From: Paramacrobiotus metropolitanus
Taxonomy: Eukaryota > Tardigrada > Eutardigrada > Parachela > Macrobiotidae
Direction of reading: 5' to 3'
NCBI RefSeq assembly: GCF_019649055.1
Contig: NW_026570298.1
Coordinates: 372,001-436,000 of the forward strand
Length of the DNA stretch: 64,000 nucleotides
The position numbers and the translations under genes are program-made. Positions 45,155 to 56,794 of the stretch are shown in pieces (position 1 is the first letter of the stretch; every line of letters starts with the position of its first letter). The notes beneath the pieces were generated by a model. It saw only the letters and a list, made by a program, of their open reading frames with translations. It did no database searches and was not told the DNA's origin.

Positions 45155-45955
45155 TTAATTGGAGGATTTCTAGCGGTTTATAAATTAGAATTTCTTTTTC
45201 TTCTGTTATATAAGAATCTAGGAATAGTTTTTTCGGTATTTGAGGTAATGAGTTACATTTGTTGGATTCCACTAGAAAAAGCTCACGCTTTTGTTAGTTT
45301 AACTGTGGTGCTGTTGAGTGTTGAATTCATTTTTTGATTTGGCTGGGAGCCTGGAATAGAAGTTACTAGTTATTGCGCGTGTTCAGAGAAAGAATCAATG
45401 ATGTTTCAGGCTTTCGGTTGCAGCAAGTTTTCAAGATCGCACACATTAGAGTAACAATGTTTTGAAATTTGGCCGTCTCCAGATTGTTTGTACTAGTTTG
45501 CAGTTCGAGCAAACTCGTTTTGATGCCGCATAAAGCGTGTGCTCTTCATCATCTTAAAGGCGGGTGCATAAAAATATCCGTTAGGTTTTGTCTGAGTAGG
45601 AGCACATAGTTGCACTACCATGGCCCCTTTTCTTTTTGTCTTACTCTTGCCCATACAAAGCACTCTAGAACACGGCGGAAAACAGAAACTCTGCAATGTG
45701 CCAGCACCCATCACCGCATAAACGAAAAAAATTCACAGCTGTACCTAATTGGAATGCCAGGTTCCCTCTGTGCACTGACAATTGTACAGTGTTCCCTTTG
45801 CACATTGTCGATAAGTACCGCTTCCGCCTTCCCGTATCGAAAATTGCGGGTGAGGTTATAATAAAGTAATTTGAGAATGGCATATCCCGTCCACGAGGGA
45901 TTTTAATAGCACAAGCCAGTCACATCAGTTCAGCTTCCAAACAAAACATAGTATG
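45155..45955. other. 3' flank of the Ig-domain gene
   Basis: No gene supported. An AATAAA at about 45,858-45,863 is a possible poly(A) site but is 700 bases after the stop codon. Confidence 0.35.
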
Positions 45956-46186
45956 TTACAAAAACAAGATTTGCTTTAAATTATCCATTCCGTCCATTGT
46001 CCCGAGTACGAAAGCCGCGTTGCCGCGTTGGATTTCGATCGATAGGCGTTGGCGCAGAAATTCGAGTGAGCGAGTTTCGCTTGTTTGCTGCTGAAGCCGC
46101 TTCCCGATTTCCACTTTCCGCTTTCCGTCCATGATCATCTGCGGCACGCTGGCAGTGGCACACAAGCATGAAGTCCATGCACGCAC
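45956..46186 (-). CDS. Unrecognised small protein or terminal exon with EIQRGNA motif
   Basis: The frame contains MDGKRKVEIGKRLQ, SETRSLEFLRQRLSIEIQRG, NAAFVLGTMDGMDNL and a stop. Its charged amphipathic composition and higher GC than the flanks look like true coding sequence. ATGATCATGG follows a good acceptor (TGCCGCAG), so the coding part may be only the last 60 residues, as a final exon. I do not recognise the family. No upstream exon was identified. Confidence 0.4.
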   Translation of the reverse strand: MRAWTSCLCATASVPQMIMDGKRKVEIGKRLQQQTSETRSLEFLRQRLSIEIQRGNAAFVLGTMDGMDNLKQILFL

Positions 46187-47280
46187 GATCGTGTCATCAT
46201 ATCACCCGCTAACGCTTGCCTGCTTGGAGCAGCACTTTTTTGCCGCCGCTTTCGATAATTTTTACTTAGTGTAGATGCAGTTGTATAAATATGACCCTCT
46301 ATCTTCTATCGTTACTATAGTACGTACTACTACTACTATCGAACAGGTCTGCGATAGTCCATAAAAGAAGCCAAGCCTATCATGAGCAGTAGAAGTACGG
46401 AATGTAAAGGAGAAAGTCACTCTGGCTGCTACTGCGCAAATATCGACCTGTGCAGATGAGGGAGGAGCGCGCCACGGTTGTGCAAATATAAATTAGTAAA
46501 AATAAAGTAAGTTATTGTTCACAGTACAGTAATTACATATTTTCCTAACTTTTTTTTTTAAATTGTTAGTGCGCGACTGACGTCGTGAAAAAAGGTCCCG
46601 TTTTCTTGAACATAAAGCTTCCGCTTTTTCGCTTCGGTCGACAAATAAGGGTGGTACACATGTATAAAAAATAGGTATACTGAAATTAATAATACTGGTT
46701 TTTTCTGTCTGAATTTCCTGCTGGAGAAATGTACATTCAAATTTAACTGCCGTATATTTAAAGCTGTTGTTAATACTTAATATTTATAAAATTTAGGTCC
46801 TATATAGAAAAGAAAACAGGTGACTGATTTGTTGAAAAAGGAGGGAAAATAGGTGACTGATCTGTTGAAAAACGAGGGAAAATTATTCCTCTTTTAGGCT
46901 GATCGCCCGGTGCCAAATACGCCGAGAGGTTTGGCGTGTACCGGATAATAGGCCGTGGGCTGAGCGGAAGTCGGCGGGAGTAATAACAACGCTATTTAAT
47001 AAGATCGATCGATCGCTGTTAACTCTTCGCACGAGGGTTAAAACCGGCAGCTTTATGATGGCCACTATAATGAATATCTATATATACAGTAGCCGTCGTA
47101 AGAATGCCAACTACATAGTGTACGTGAAACGTGCTACGTAAAATGAACATCAATGAACTACGTAAAATGACAAAATTAATTACATAGTATTATAACACAA
47201 AGAAGTGCGTCAATTCGTTTGGAGCCAACGGCATCATAGGCTTCATAGCACTCTAGATAATATCATAATAGTACAATACA
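46187..47280. other. AT-rich DNA without supported genes
   Basis: Contains TAC/GTA microsatellite-like runs (46,315-46,345) and a short direct repeat of AGGTGACTGAT-TGTTGAAAAA at 46,818 and 46,852. Short ORFs are not convincing. Confidence 0.4.
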
Positions 47281-47281
47281 T

Positions 47282-47319
47282 ACAAGAAACAGCTGCGGCT
47301 TCGCCTCCGCGTTTCTTAT
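47282..47319 (-). repeat. Inverted copy of the 40-bp GCAGAGGCGAAGCC hairpin
   Basis: The reverse complement reads AAGAAACGCGGAGGCGAAGC C then a TTTCTTGT arm. It is the same module found four times in the R1 repeats and once at 53,825, but on the other strand and outside the array. Confidence 0.65.
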
Positions 47320-47689
47320 GATCCACGGCCCGAATCAATGAATAGCTCGGTTACTCATTCACGTAGCGTTTTGAGCGCTGGATAGTGGTGGTAGCTAGTT
47401 AGCGATTTTGCTCACTGGACAGTGGACAGTAGTGGTAGCTCGCCCACTTACTCACCTTTAAATAATATAAATGCGGCTCTTTGCTTTTAGCAATTGCTTA
47501 GAAGGGTGGTCCTGCCAAAATCGAACAGCTCGATGTCCGTATGGTCAATACCTACCATATGTATATTACAAATTTGCCAACAATGAAATCGATAAATTAA
47601 CTTGTGATTACTTAATTTTGTGGTTGGTGTTGTACGAAAATAAGTTTAACTTATTCCGTTTAATTTGCGTATTTAATAATTTTTGTTGT

Positions 47690-47925
47690 ATAATGTATCC
47701 AGGCAAAATTGTTCTAAGTTCCAAGGTCACCTCGAAATTTGGTTGGATCGTTTGCGGCATCGTGCCGGCACGATTCTAATCGGACGTATTCAAAAACAAA
47801 AGTCATGTGACGCAGTTCTGGACCACGGCCGATCTAACTGAGGCATCAGATTTTTTCAAAAGTTTTTGGTTAGAGAAATCTCCAGACTGTGGGGAGGCCG
47901 CGCGTAATATTTCTTCTTCCTAATA
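47690..47925 (+). mobile_element. BEL/Pao-like retroelement fragment (broken fossil)
   Basis: The conceptual products contain TSKFGWIVCG, which resembles the (T/S)xFGWIxSG motif between protease and reverse transcriptase of BEL/Pao elements, and a nearby ASDFFKSFWLEKS resembling the FWxxE motif that follows. The order and spacing fit the family. The piece is short, broken and without recognisable ends. A chance match is possible but two ordered motifs make it unlikely. Confidence 0.5.
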
Positions 47926-49090
47926 TTACCATTTCCGTTCGTTATATTTGACAATCATTTATAGCAGTTCATTTATAACAATTAATAATTTGTACCATGG
48001 CATACTCAAATACTTATCTTTATCTATAGATTTATAAATCGCTACGCCTTTATTCCAAGAAAATTAACTTGTAATTCGAGATTCATGTTTTCGAAAAATT
48101 AAAAATTTAAAAAATAAGATTACGGCTCGTAGGTTCGCCATAAGTGGTTTTGAAAAAATTGCGAAACGTCAGAGATTTACAAAAAAAAGTTGAAATTTAG
48201 TACTGTGACATTGTAGAATGTTTGAAAGTTCTGGAAGGTCAACAATAGCAGCAAATTTCTATTTTATATGCGTTATGAATTCAGAGTCCTTAGCAACACG
48301 AAGATTATAATAACCGATGATTATTATTAATAATCACCGTATTGATGTCTATAACTTTTAAGAACATCACAGTGATCACACCCATATGTAGGATCTTCAA
48401 ATATTTCTAAACATTTCGGAATATTATATTTGCAAAAGCGCTTTTCGAAAAAATTTATTGATACCTCAAAAATTTGGAATTCTTCGTTTAAAAATCTCTA
48501 AAAATTTTAAAATGTTTCCAGAGCTGGCCCCGCGCAGCGGGGCCAGCTCTGGAAACCTCCATATTTCAATATTTCTACGTGTGAAAACAGTTTCGAATAA
48601 AAATCGATAAAGAACTTTAAATACAGTAATTACAACAGTCAAATAGTATTACACGAAATAATTCAACAAAATAAGCAACATATTTCCAGATTCCAAATTT
48701 TTAAATCAAAATTCCATACCTAAAACTCAACTGGGAGCGCGCTAGCGCGACCAACACTTGTCTTTATCTTATATTATTCATACAAGCTTACCGACCAAAG
48801 CGTATTTATTCGCCGTTTTTAACTCCTCGATAACTCGTGGTCAGTTTAAGTCTAGCTTGGTCTTAAAAAATTCCATATTTTCCATAGGTGTGCCAATAGA
48901 TTTTTTTTTATTTTTTAATAACCAGTGGTCAGAAGATGGTTTCACCAGGTCTTAAGTATAGGAAACGTAAAGAGCACTCGAAGTATTCACTGCACATCAA
49001 TAAAAAGTGATTTAAAACATAATGACTGTAACCACGGAGACTATAGCGGATACATAAATACTTGCTCTTTAGGTAAAACATGTATATTAC
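47926..49090. other. Very AT-rich spacer
   Basis: Low-complexity A/T-rich DNA with small ORFs that carry no codon bias. The two GC-rich palindromes listed separately are its only features. Confidence 0.5.
48514..48556. repeat. Perfect GC-rich hairpin, 20-bp arms, 3-base loop
   Basis: GTTTCCAGAGCTGGCCCCGC at 48,514-48,533 is followed by loop GCA and then its exact complement at 48,537-48,556. The surrounding kilobase is strongly AT-rich. A second GC palindrome, CGCGCTAGCGCG, lies at 48,738-48,749. No ORF or element boundary is visible around it. Confidence 0.9.
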
Positions 49091-49101
49091 AAGATGAGCA
49101 T

Positions 49102-49682
49102 GGATGAATATTGGCTTACGACTATTTAAAATTACGTCGTATCTTCATGTGTTGGATTGTGTTGCAAAGTCAGAATGGCAAAGCCAGACAGCTACTTATT
49201 CAGGATGGTTGCCGGCGGTGAGAATCGTGGAGTATTGACCTTCTGCCCTAAAGTGTTTTGGTTCGTGGCTCGGCTGTTAAGTTTCTGCTTATTCTGCTGA
49301 ATTCTGCTGAATCTGAGAAGCTATTGTAGTGGTTTATCAGTGGGCGAAAAAATTTGTTAAGTGTTTACTCAGCCAGGGGAGCACAAGAAACGCAGAGGCG
49401 AAGCCGAAAATTTTTCTTGTTCAAATTTGTCATGCCCGTGGCAACAGAGCTGCCCATCTTAGCCCTATGGCATCCATGGTAACAAGCTTTTAAGAGACCA
49501 GTGGGCCTACCGCGATTCGCGATGGCGAAAGGTCAAGAGTCTAAGAACACTCCCCACACTGGGGGGATTCTTGTGCAATTCGAAGCAGAAAAATCGACTG
49601 AGTAGAAGCGGAGATCACGCGTTACAATCAGGAGAGGCCGAAGGTCTGCAAGAGATGTTTAGTATTCATATAACCAGTTTAC
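49102..49682. repeat. R1 repeat, copy 1
   Basis: Begins GATGAATATTGGCTTACGAC, includes the hairpin AGAAACGCAGAGGCGAAGCC (49,383-49,420), then GCCCTATGGCATCCATGGTA, then ends CAAGAGATGTTTAGTATTCA. Other copies share this order. No coding capacity. Confidence 0.8.
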
Positions 49683-49784
49683 GGGATCTACATCCGTACG
49701 TATTATCGCGGCGTACTTTAACCTCGGCAGTTTTTATTTAACAAAATATACTAACCTTCTGTATTCAAAAAGTTTCATGAAAAA

Positions 49785-50325
49785 GAAAACCTAAGAAACC
49801 TAAGAAAAATCTAAGAAACCTAAGAAAAACCTAAGAACCTAAGAAACATAAGAACCTAAGAAATCTAAGAAATTTAATTAAGAAATCTAAGAAACCTAAG
49901 AAAACCTAAGAAACCTAAGACATCAAGGAAATCTAAGTTTTCCGAAGAAATCTATGAAAGCTTAGTAAACAGAACCTTAAGAGGATTAGGTAATTTGAAA
50001 TGCCAGGTTCTTTATTATGTTTTTTTTTTGTCGCGCTTTTACAATTTTTCATAAATTGTTAGCGAAGCGAGGCCGAAAGACGCGGTGTATCTTTGTCGTT
50101 CTACGTTAGCCCATGTATGTCTATGGAGACCTATAGCAACAAGCCGCTTTTTGGGGGTTGCCTTGCCCTCTTGAGGCGCAAAATATTCGCAGCGTCCCTA
50201 TGTCACTCGCGACGTTGCGACGATTCCGGCGCACTTTACCGCTTCAAAATCGGACCATCCGTTCGCCCGATCATCGCGAACATGTGCTTAGCATGTATAA
50301 GAGGTTACGGATGTACAGATATATA
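49785..50325. repeat. R2 repeat, copy 1, with AAACCTAAG tract
   Basis: A tract of imperfect 9-bp AAACCTAAG units (49,785-49,980) is followed by a 330-bp core: TTAGCGAAGCGAGGCCGAAG, TATGGAGACCTATAGCAACA, GCGACGATTCCGGCGCACTT, CAAAATCGG, and an end at GGTTACGGATGTA. The family is unknown. Confidence 0.75.
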
Positions 50326-50340
50326 ACACGCTGAGCACGG

Positions 50341-51086
50341 ATGAATATTGGCTTACGACTGGGCAAATAAATTAGTTTAAAATTCATACGCTGCAGCGTA
50401 TTCGAGAAAGCAGTAACAGTTATCATTTTGTTTGAAACAGTTGGTTTTAGTATAAGACAACAGATTCATAATACCTAACAAATGACAGGGAATGCTATGC
50501 AGTCAACTTGCGTTTTTTCTGCTGAAATTTACCTGTTTCTGCATTCAGTTTGGTGACTACTAGTCACTGACTAGCCATCAAGCGGGCATCAGGCCGGCAT
50601 TAAATATTACGTTAGCAGTTTGCACTTTTTTTTATAAGTTGAGGTCGATCAGGCCAATATCTGGTGCCCGGTTTTTCAAATGTTGACCTTTCGCCATTAA
50701 AGTTTGTTTCGTTTGTGCCTCTGCTGCTAATTTTCATTTTATTCTAAAACTAACCGAATCATTCGTTCACTCGGTATGTGGTCCACAAAAAACGCAGAGG
50801 CGAAGCCAAAGCTGTTTCTTGTTAAACCTTAATTCGCCTGTGGTGACAGACAAGCGCATGTTAGCCCTATGGCATCCATGGCAACAAGCCTTTGAGTGAC
50901 CACTGGGCTTATTCTACTTGTGAGAGTAGAAAAACCACTAGTTTTGTGTTACTCTACGTTTTGAAAATATTCTGTAAAAATTTAAAGCCGCAAAATCGGC
51001 TCAGTGGAAGCCGAGAACATAGGTAACAAAGAGGAGGCCGAAAACCTGCAAGAGATGTACAGTATTCATATAACCAGTTTACGGAG
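50341..51086. repeat. R1 repeat, copy 2
   Basis: Same start, hairpin (about 50,784-50,822), CCATGG module (50,858-50,890) and AAGAGATGTACAGTATTCAT end as copy 1. It is longer because of extra AT-rich sequence after the start. Confidence 0.75.
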
Positions 51087-51169
51087 GACTACATCCGTAC
51101 ACAATTTTTGCGACGGCCAACAGTTATGCAGTGCACACTTCGCATTAGTTAATTCCGCCCACTGTGTAA

Positions 51170-51625
51170 CCTAAGAAACCTAAGAGATCTAAGAAAACGC
51201 TAAGAATGCCTAAGAACATAAGTAGTCTACAAAACTTACTAAACCCGAAACTCCAAATAAACCTAAGAACCCTATGGCACGTAAGAATCGTGAGAAACAA
51301 AGCGATTACGCTAATCGGCAGCTTAATTACCATTATTTGTCGGGTTTTTTTGTAATTGTTAACGAAGCGATGACGAAGGCTGCGGGCTGCCTTTGTTGTT
51401 TCGCATCACCACACGTTCCTCTATGGAGGCCCATGGCAACAGTTCGTTTTTTGGGGTTCCTGCTTCCCCCATGGGGTGTATCAGTTCCGCATTAGCGTAT
51501 GAAACTTTGCACCGTTGCAACGGTTCTAACGCACCTGACCGTGTCAAAATCGGCCTACCCGTTCTCCCAAACATAGGTTTTTTAACCTTACGCCGTCATG
51601 GCTGTTACGAATGTAGTTAATCAGT
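51170..51625. repeat. R2 repeat, copy 2
   Basis: Short AAACCTAAG-type tract (51,170-51,265), then the core with CTATGGAGGCCCATGGCAAC, CTAACGCACCTGACCGTGTC and an end at CGAATGTAGTTAATCAG. Confidence 0.7.
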
Positions 51626-51734
51626 TTACAGAATCTACATCCGTACACAAACTTTTGCGGCGCAAGTTTGTCATGCAATGCACACTTCGCAACGGTTGAT
51701 CGCATCGGTCCCAGCCGTTAGGAAAACTACGAAA

Positions 51735-52200
51735 TTTAAGAAAGAAGAAAATCTAAGAAACTTAAAAAACCTAAGAAACCTAAGAAAAATAAGAAACCTA
51801 AGAAATCTTGAAACCTAAGAAACCTAAGAAACCTAAGAACTCTAAGAGAGCTAGGAAACAAAGCAAAAAATACAGATTGCGCTAATCGCCAGCTTGATAA
51901 CTATTATTATTTTGCCCTGGTTTTACGATTTTTTATTTTGTTTGCCGAAGCGATGCCGAAGACTGCGGGCTGCCTTTGTCGCTCGGCATCAGTCCGTCTA
52001 TGGGGGCCCATGGCAACAATTTGTTTTTCGAAGTTTCTGTTTCCCCGTTGGGGCGCATCGATTTCGGAATAGCGTATGAACCTTCGCGCCGTTCCGACAA
52101 TTCTACCGCTCTTTACCGCGTCAAAATCGGCCCACCCGTTCGCCCAAACATCGCGTTGGTCAGTAGTTCCTGTCATAACTGTTTCGAATGTAGATAACAA
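51735..52200. repeat. R2 repeat, copy 3
   Basis: AAACCTAAG tract (51,735-51,850), then the core with GCGATGCCGAAGACTGCGGG, TATGGGGGCCCATGGCAACA and an end at GAATGTAGATAACAAGC. The end runs straight into the start of the next R1. Confidence 0.75.
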
Positions 52201-52210
52201 GCTGAGCACG

Positions 52211-52842
52211 GATGAATATTGGCTTACGACGATTTTAAAAATTTGTATTTCATGTGCAGTATATTGCTCAGCATGTAATCCAGTTTCCCGAAAAGTCAGA
52301 ATAACAAAGCCGGACAAGTGTTCAGGATGGTTATCCGCGGTGAGCGTACTGCGTTGTTGACCTTTTACACCCAGAGTTTGTTTTGTTTTTTGCTCGCCTG
52401 CTAGGTTTTTTATTCTATTGAAATTATCAAATGATTAAGCTACTCCTAGCAAATGCAATGACCGAATTCTGAAATTACCAAATTAATAAGCTGCTCTAGC
52501 CAGTGCAGTGGCCGAAATGATTTGTTCACTCAGCCCGTGAAAAGAAGAAACGCAGAGGCGAAGACGAAGCTTTTCTTGTTGTTTGAGTGCAGTATTTAAT
52601 GTGCCCGTGGTAACCGGCCAGCTATGTTAGCCCTATGGCATCCATGGTAACAAGCTTTTCGGTGACCACTGGCCTTAACAATTTGATGATAGCAAAACAA
52701 GACTGGTCTTAGATCACCCGCTAGACTGAGAGGTTTTCAAAACATTTTAAAGTATGCAAATTGGATGAGTAGAAGCTGAGATTACCGCGGTCTAACAGGA
52801 CAGGCCAAACACCTGCAAGAGATGTTTAGTATTCATATAACA
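52211..52842. repeat. R1 repeat, copy 3
   Basis: Full-length with hairpin at about 52,541-52,580 and the CCATGG module at 52,625-52,660. Closely similar to copy 4, suggesting a recent tandem duplication. Confidence 0.8.
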
Positions 52843-52853
52843 AGCTGAGCACG

Positions 52854-53535
52854 GATGAATATTGGCTTACGACTGGGCAAACTCACTAGTTTAAAATTCA
52901 AACGTTGCAGTGTGTTCGAGGAGACAGTAGTTGAGACAGTAGCTGAGCACGGATGAATATTGGCTTACGACTATTTTTAAAATATTACGTTTTCCCGCAA
53001 AGTCAGAATGGGAAAGCCAGACAAGTGTTCAGGATGGTTGCCCTCGGCGAGCACTCTGGATTGTTGACCTTTTGCCCCTAGAGTTTCTTTTGTTTTTGGC
53101 TCGGCTGCTAGGTCTCTGCTCATTCTCCCGAATTCTGAAACTGCCGAACTAATAAGCTACTTTAGCCAATGCAGTGGCCGAAATGATTTATTCACTCAGT
53201 CCGTGAACAGAAGAAACGCAGAGGCGAAGCTAAAGCTTTTCTTGTTGTTTGATTGCAGCATATAATGTGCCCTTGGTAACCGGCCAGCCATGTTAGCCCT
53301 ATGGCATCCATGGTAACAAGCTTCTGAGTGACCACTGGCCTTAATAATTTGATGATAGCAAAACAAGGCTGGTTTTAGATCACCCGCTAGACTAAGAGGT
53401 TTTCAAAACATTTTAAAGTACGCAAATTGGATGAGTAGAAGCTAAGATTACCGCGGTCTAACAGGAGAGGCCAAACACCTGCAGGAGATGTTTAGTATTC
53501 ATATAACAAGCTGAGCACGGATGAATATTGGCTTA
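52854..53535. repeat. R1 repeat, copy 4 with partial starts on both sides
   Basis: A short duplicate start (52,854-52,945) precedes a full unit (52,946-53,505) with hairpin at about 53,206-53,245. The unit is followed by another bare start, GAGCACGGATGAATATTGGC, at about 53,513. The phrase GCTGAGCACGGATGAATATT marks every junction. Confidence 0.8.
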
Positions 53536-54239
53536 CGACTAGGTACTGCGTACTGAAAATAAGTGAGTTAGGATTTTTTGTAGGTCGTAGTATTACTGTT
53601 TAGTGAACTGGGTTGCTTTAGGTGAGAGATTTACCGAACTGCGGCTACAGCTCAGGGCACTGGGCCCCAAGGTGCGACAGTGACAAAGTGAAATACTAGA
53701 AAAAGGTGATGTGTTTTCGACTTATTTCAGATCTCATCAAAATCTAAAAAGGAAATTAAATTATGAATTATCAAATTATGAACTGATTGAAATAAGTATT
53801 TATGCAGGTTTTCCGTCAGTTAACCACAAGAAGCGCAGAGGCGAAGCCAAAGTTGTTTCTTGTGCAAGTGCAGAACTTACAATATTGTTACGATAGAAAA
53901 TCTTAGTACCGCCAGTTGGGATTGTTAATTGCTTTTCTACATCAGTTATTGGTTCATTCGTTCCTTGTCTTCCTCATTGAGATCATGTGAATCAGCATCT
54001 CATTGTCTTACCGCTTTACCGCTACAATCTCGATGCTCTTGACTTTTACTTTTGCGCACTAGATTCATTCTTGGATTTGCTTCTTGCCAGCTAGCTAACC
54101 TTGCTTTTGCCTTCTTGCCTTGTGTACTTGCTAATAAGAATCTTGCCGTGACTGCCATGTCTTGCGTTGTTGTTTGTAACCACGTTGAGATGAATCGTCT
54201 CATCTCACACAGTGTAGTTATGTAATTGCCACCTTACTT
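53536..54239. other. Spacer with isolated hairpin
   Basis: The 40-bp hairpin recurs at 53,825-53,864 (CACAAGAA and TTCTTGTG arms around GCAGAGGCGAAGCC) without the rest of R1. No gene is supported. Confidence 0.5.
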
Positions 54240-56030
54240 CCGGTCAGCATCGCTGCTGACCGTGCCAGCCTTTTGATTGTCAGTTAGCCTTAACAGCCGC
54301 TACATCGTGGTACGGTGGATTAACCATCCCACTAGAACAGCAGTTTAACCGGCTGCTGTTGCATGGCGCTCCTGGACTTCGGACCAGTTTAATTCTATCC
54401 GGCGCCGACTCTCTTGCCAAAATCATACGCCCCACATTACCTGGACGGCTTTCCAAGGAAGCCAAGCGCCGCACCTGCACATCGCGCGCTTCCACCCACA
54501 ACCAGAAAGCCTTCTTTGCCATTAATAAGGGACCGGAAATACCGGCTTTTCTTAAAGATTACCGCATACCGCGAGTGTCAATGGGTAAGTTACTACCATA
54601 GGGCAGTTGGTGAAAACATAATTTCAATTGTCGGATTTGATTACTTATATTTCCACCTAAGCCGGCTAAAGTTATCGGAGCCGACGATCTTGTCGTTTTG
54701 CAGTCGCTAGCTTCATTATTGTTTTAACTTTCTCATGTTACTGATATTAAAACTTATACACACATTACATAAGTTTTCAGGATAAATATTATTTCTTTGT
54801 AAATTACATACTTTCTCACGTGGCACACCCAATCCTGTTTTGTGCGTATAAGTACTGTATATGTTAGAGAATGAGCAGTTTACATTAGCCTGGCGCCGCT
54901 TAAATGTTCCTTTTCCCACGTTACCGAACATAAGGAAGAGAGAAATGTAGATTCCTTTCCCAAACATTAAAAGTATCGCTCCAGCAGATCCATGGCATCC
55001 GAGCCAGAATCTCTGACAAACCAGCTGGGCTATCTAACAAAAGCTCAACTGCTCGCAGTTAGCAAACGTCTTGACCAAAACATTGCCCAGTCGAAGAAGA
55101 AAGGCCATTTCGTGAAAACATTAGCCGAATACATGACGACACATAAAATCCCTTTCTCCACAGTAGATCCTTCACCTCTACCACACCCTGTCAGACAGAC
55201 AGATTCTCCCTCCCGCAGCTCATACGCGACAGCACGCTCAGAATCACAGTTTCACGCGCAGCGTTCAACTGCGCAACCCGAGCTGGCCGTCGGTCAGCCC
55301 AGAGAAGCCACAGAGCCAGAGAAGAACCCGCCGTCAGCGTTCAGATGGACTGAGCCGGGGTACAGTACAGAGAGAATTCCCCGCTCACAGTCTCCGCTCC
55401 CGTATACTCTTCCAGAGAGCATACAGGAGAAATTCCAGTCACACCCAGCCGCAGCGAGGATGAGAGAAACGCTCTCGACACGTGCTACACGTCCGAGCAG
55501 AGGCAGGCCGGCAGGGCCAATGCAGACAAATTACTAAACTTATCGCTGACCGTAGCAGCTGAATGCCTTCAGAAGGCAGCGCAGACCAAACCGGCTGAAG
55601 AGGTAATCTATTCTCCTGACAAGCGCGCTAACCACACGGCACACATTAAAAATGAACCGGCAGCACACACAGAGACTAACGCGCAGGCTCGCAGTACGAG
55701 TACATACCGGAATACGAGTACATATACATTAAATGCGCCTGTACATAACAGTATTCCTGACCCGGCACAACCACCAGCTGATCTGACAGACCTGTTACGC
55801 ACATTAACGATAAATAACAACAGTGCCAGACTGCAGGCTAAGGACTTTAAAATCGAAATTTTTAGCAACAAGCCCGATTATATTATCACAGACTTTTTTC
55901 AACAGTTTGATCGTGCAGCTGCAGCGCTTAACTGGGATGCAGGCAGAAAATTACAAATGCTACCGAACTACTTAGGCGATATGCCCAAAATTGCAAGAAG
56001 CCTTAAAAACGTAAGAGACACCAGCAACTT
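54240..56030 (+). mobile_element. 5' part of an LTR-type retroelement with gag (broken fossil)
   Basis: A gag-like protein begins at 54,992 with MASEPESLTNQLGYLTKAQL and a Ser/Pro/Arg-rich linker. Near 55,780-56,000 the conceptual product has DLTDLLRTLTI, KIEIFSNKPDYIITDFFQQF, ALNWDAGRKLQML and NYLGDM, the usual start of a retrotransposon capsid. TGGCGCCGCTT at about 54,892, 100 bases before the start, could be a primer-binding site, so 54,240-54,890 may include LTR sequence; that is weak. Downstream it is cut off by an R2 repeat. It is broken and lacks pol. Confidence 0.55.
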
Positions 56031-56640
56031 AAGAGAACCTAAGAAATCTAAGAAATTTAGGAAATCTAAAAGCCCTGAGAAACCTAAGAAACCTAAGAAA
56101 CCCAAGAAACCTAAGATAGAAACCTAAAAACCTAAGAAATCTAAGAAACCTAAGAAACCTAAGAAACCTAAGAAACCTAAGAAACCTAAGAAACCTAAGA
56201 AATCTAAGAAATCTAAGAAAGGTAAGAAATTTAAGAAATCTGAGAAATCTAAGAAACTTAAGAACCCTAAGAAAGCTAAGAAACGAAGCCTAAAATACAG
56301 ATTGCGGTAATCGCCTGCTTGATTACTATTATATTTTGACGTGGTTTTACGATTTTTCATTTTGTATGCCGAAGCGATGCCGAAGGCCGCGGACTGCGTC
56401 TATCGTTGCGACTGTATAAATAAATAGCCCACGGCCGTCTATGAGGGACCATGGCAACAATTTCTTTTTGGGGGCCTCTTTTTCCCCGTTGGGGCGCATC
56501 GATTAAACAATGGCGCAACATTACCGGCCTCTTTGCGACGATTCTAACGCACTTTTCTGAGTGAAAATCGACCCAGCCGTTCGGCCAATCATTCGGAACA
56601 AAGCATGCTCGTGTATAAGATGTTACGGATGTAGATAACC
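56031..56640. repeat. R2 repeat, copy 4, with longest AAACCTAAG tract
   Basis: About 25 imperfect AAACCTAAG units (56,031-56,290) precede the core with GCGATGCCGAAGGCCGCGGA, GAGGGACCATGGCAACAATT and GTTACGGATGTAGATAACCA. It has inserted into, or been joined to, the gag fragment. Confidence 0.8.
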
Positions 56641-56794
56641 AGTCTACGGGAAAACTTGCGTGAACAAATTTGTTTAACGCCAGCCTTTATACTGTAGAAC
56701 CAGCCTTTACAGGCTGGTTCATTATTGGTTGCTAAAAGAGTGAAGTCCCCCATGCCGAAATGAACAAAGGCTTTGAATGAACCCCATTGAAGGA

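Noticed and set aside
45493-45883. Several 70-80-codon ORFs on both strands after the Ig gene
   Set aside because: They overlap each other in different frames, with no domain or splice support.
56124-56360. Minus-strand ORF with FLGFLDF repeats
   Set aside because: It is the AAACCTAAG tract read in reverse; low complexity with no start context.
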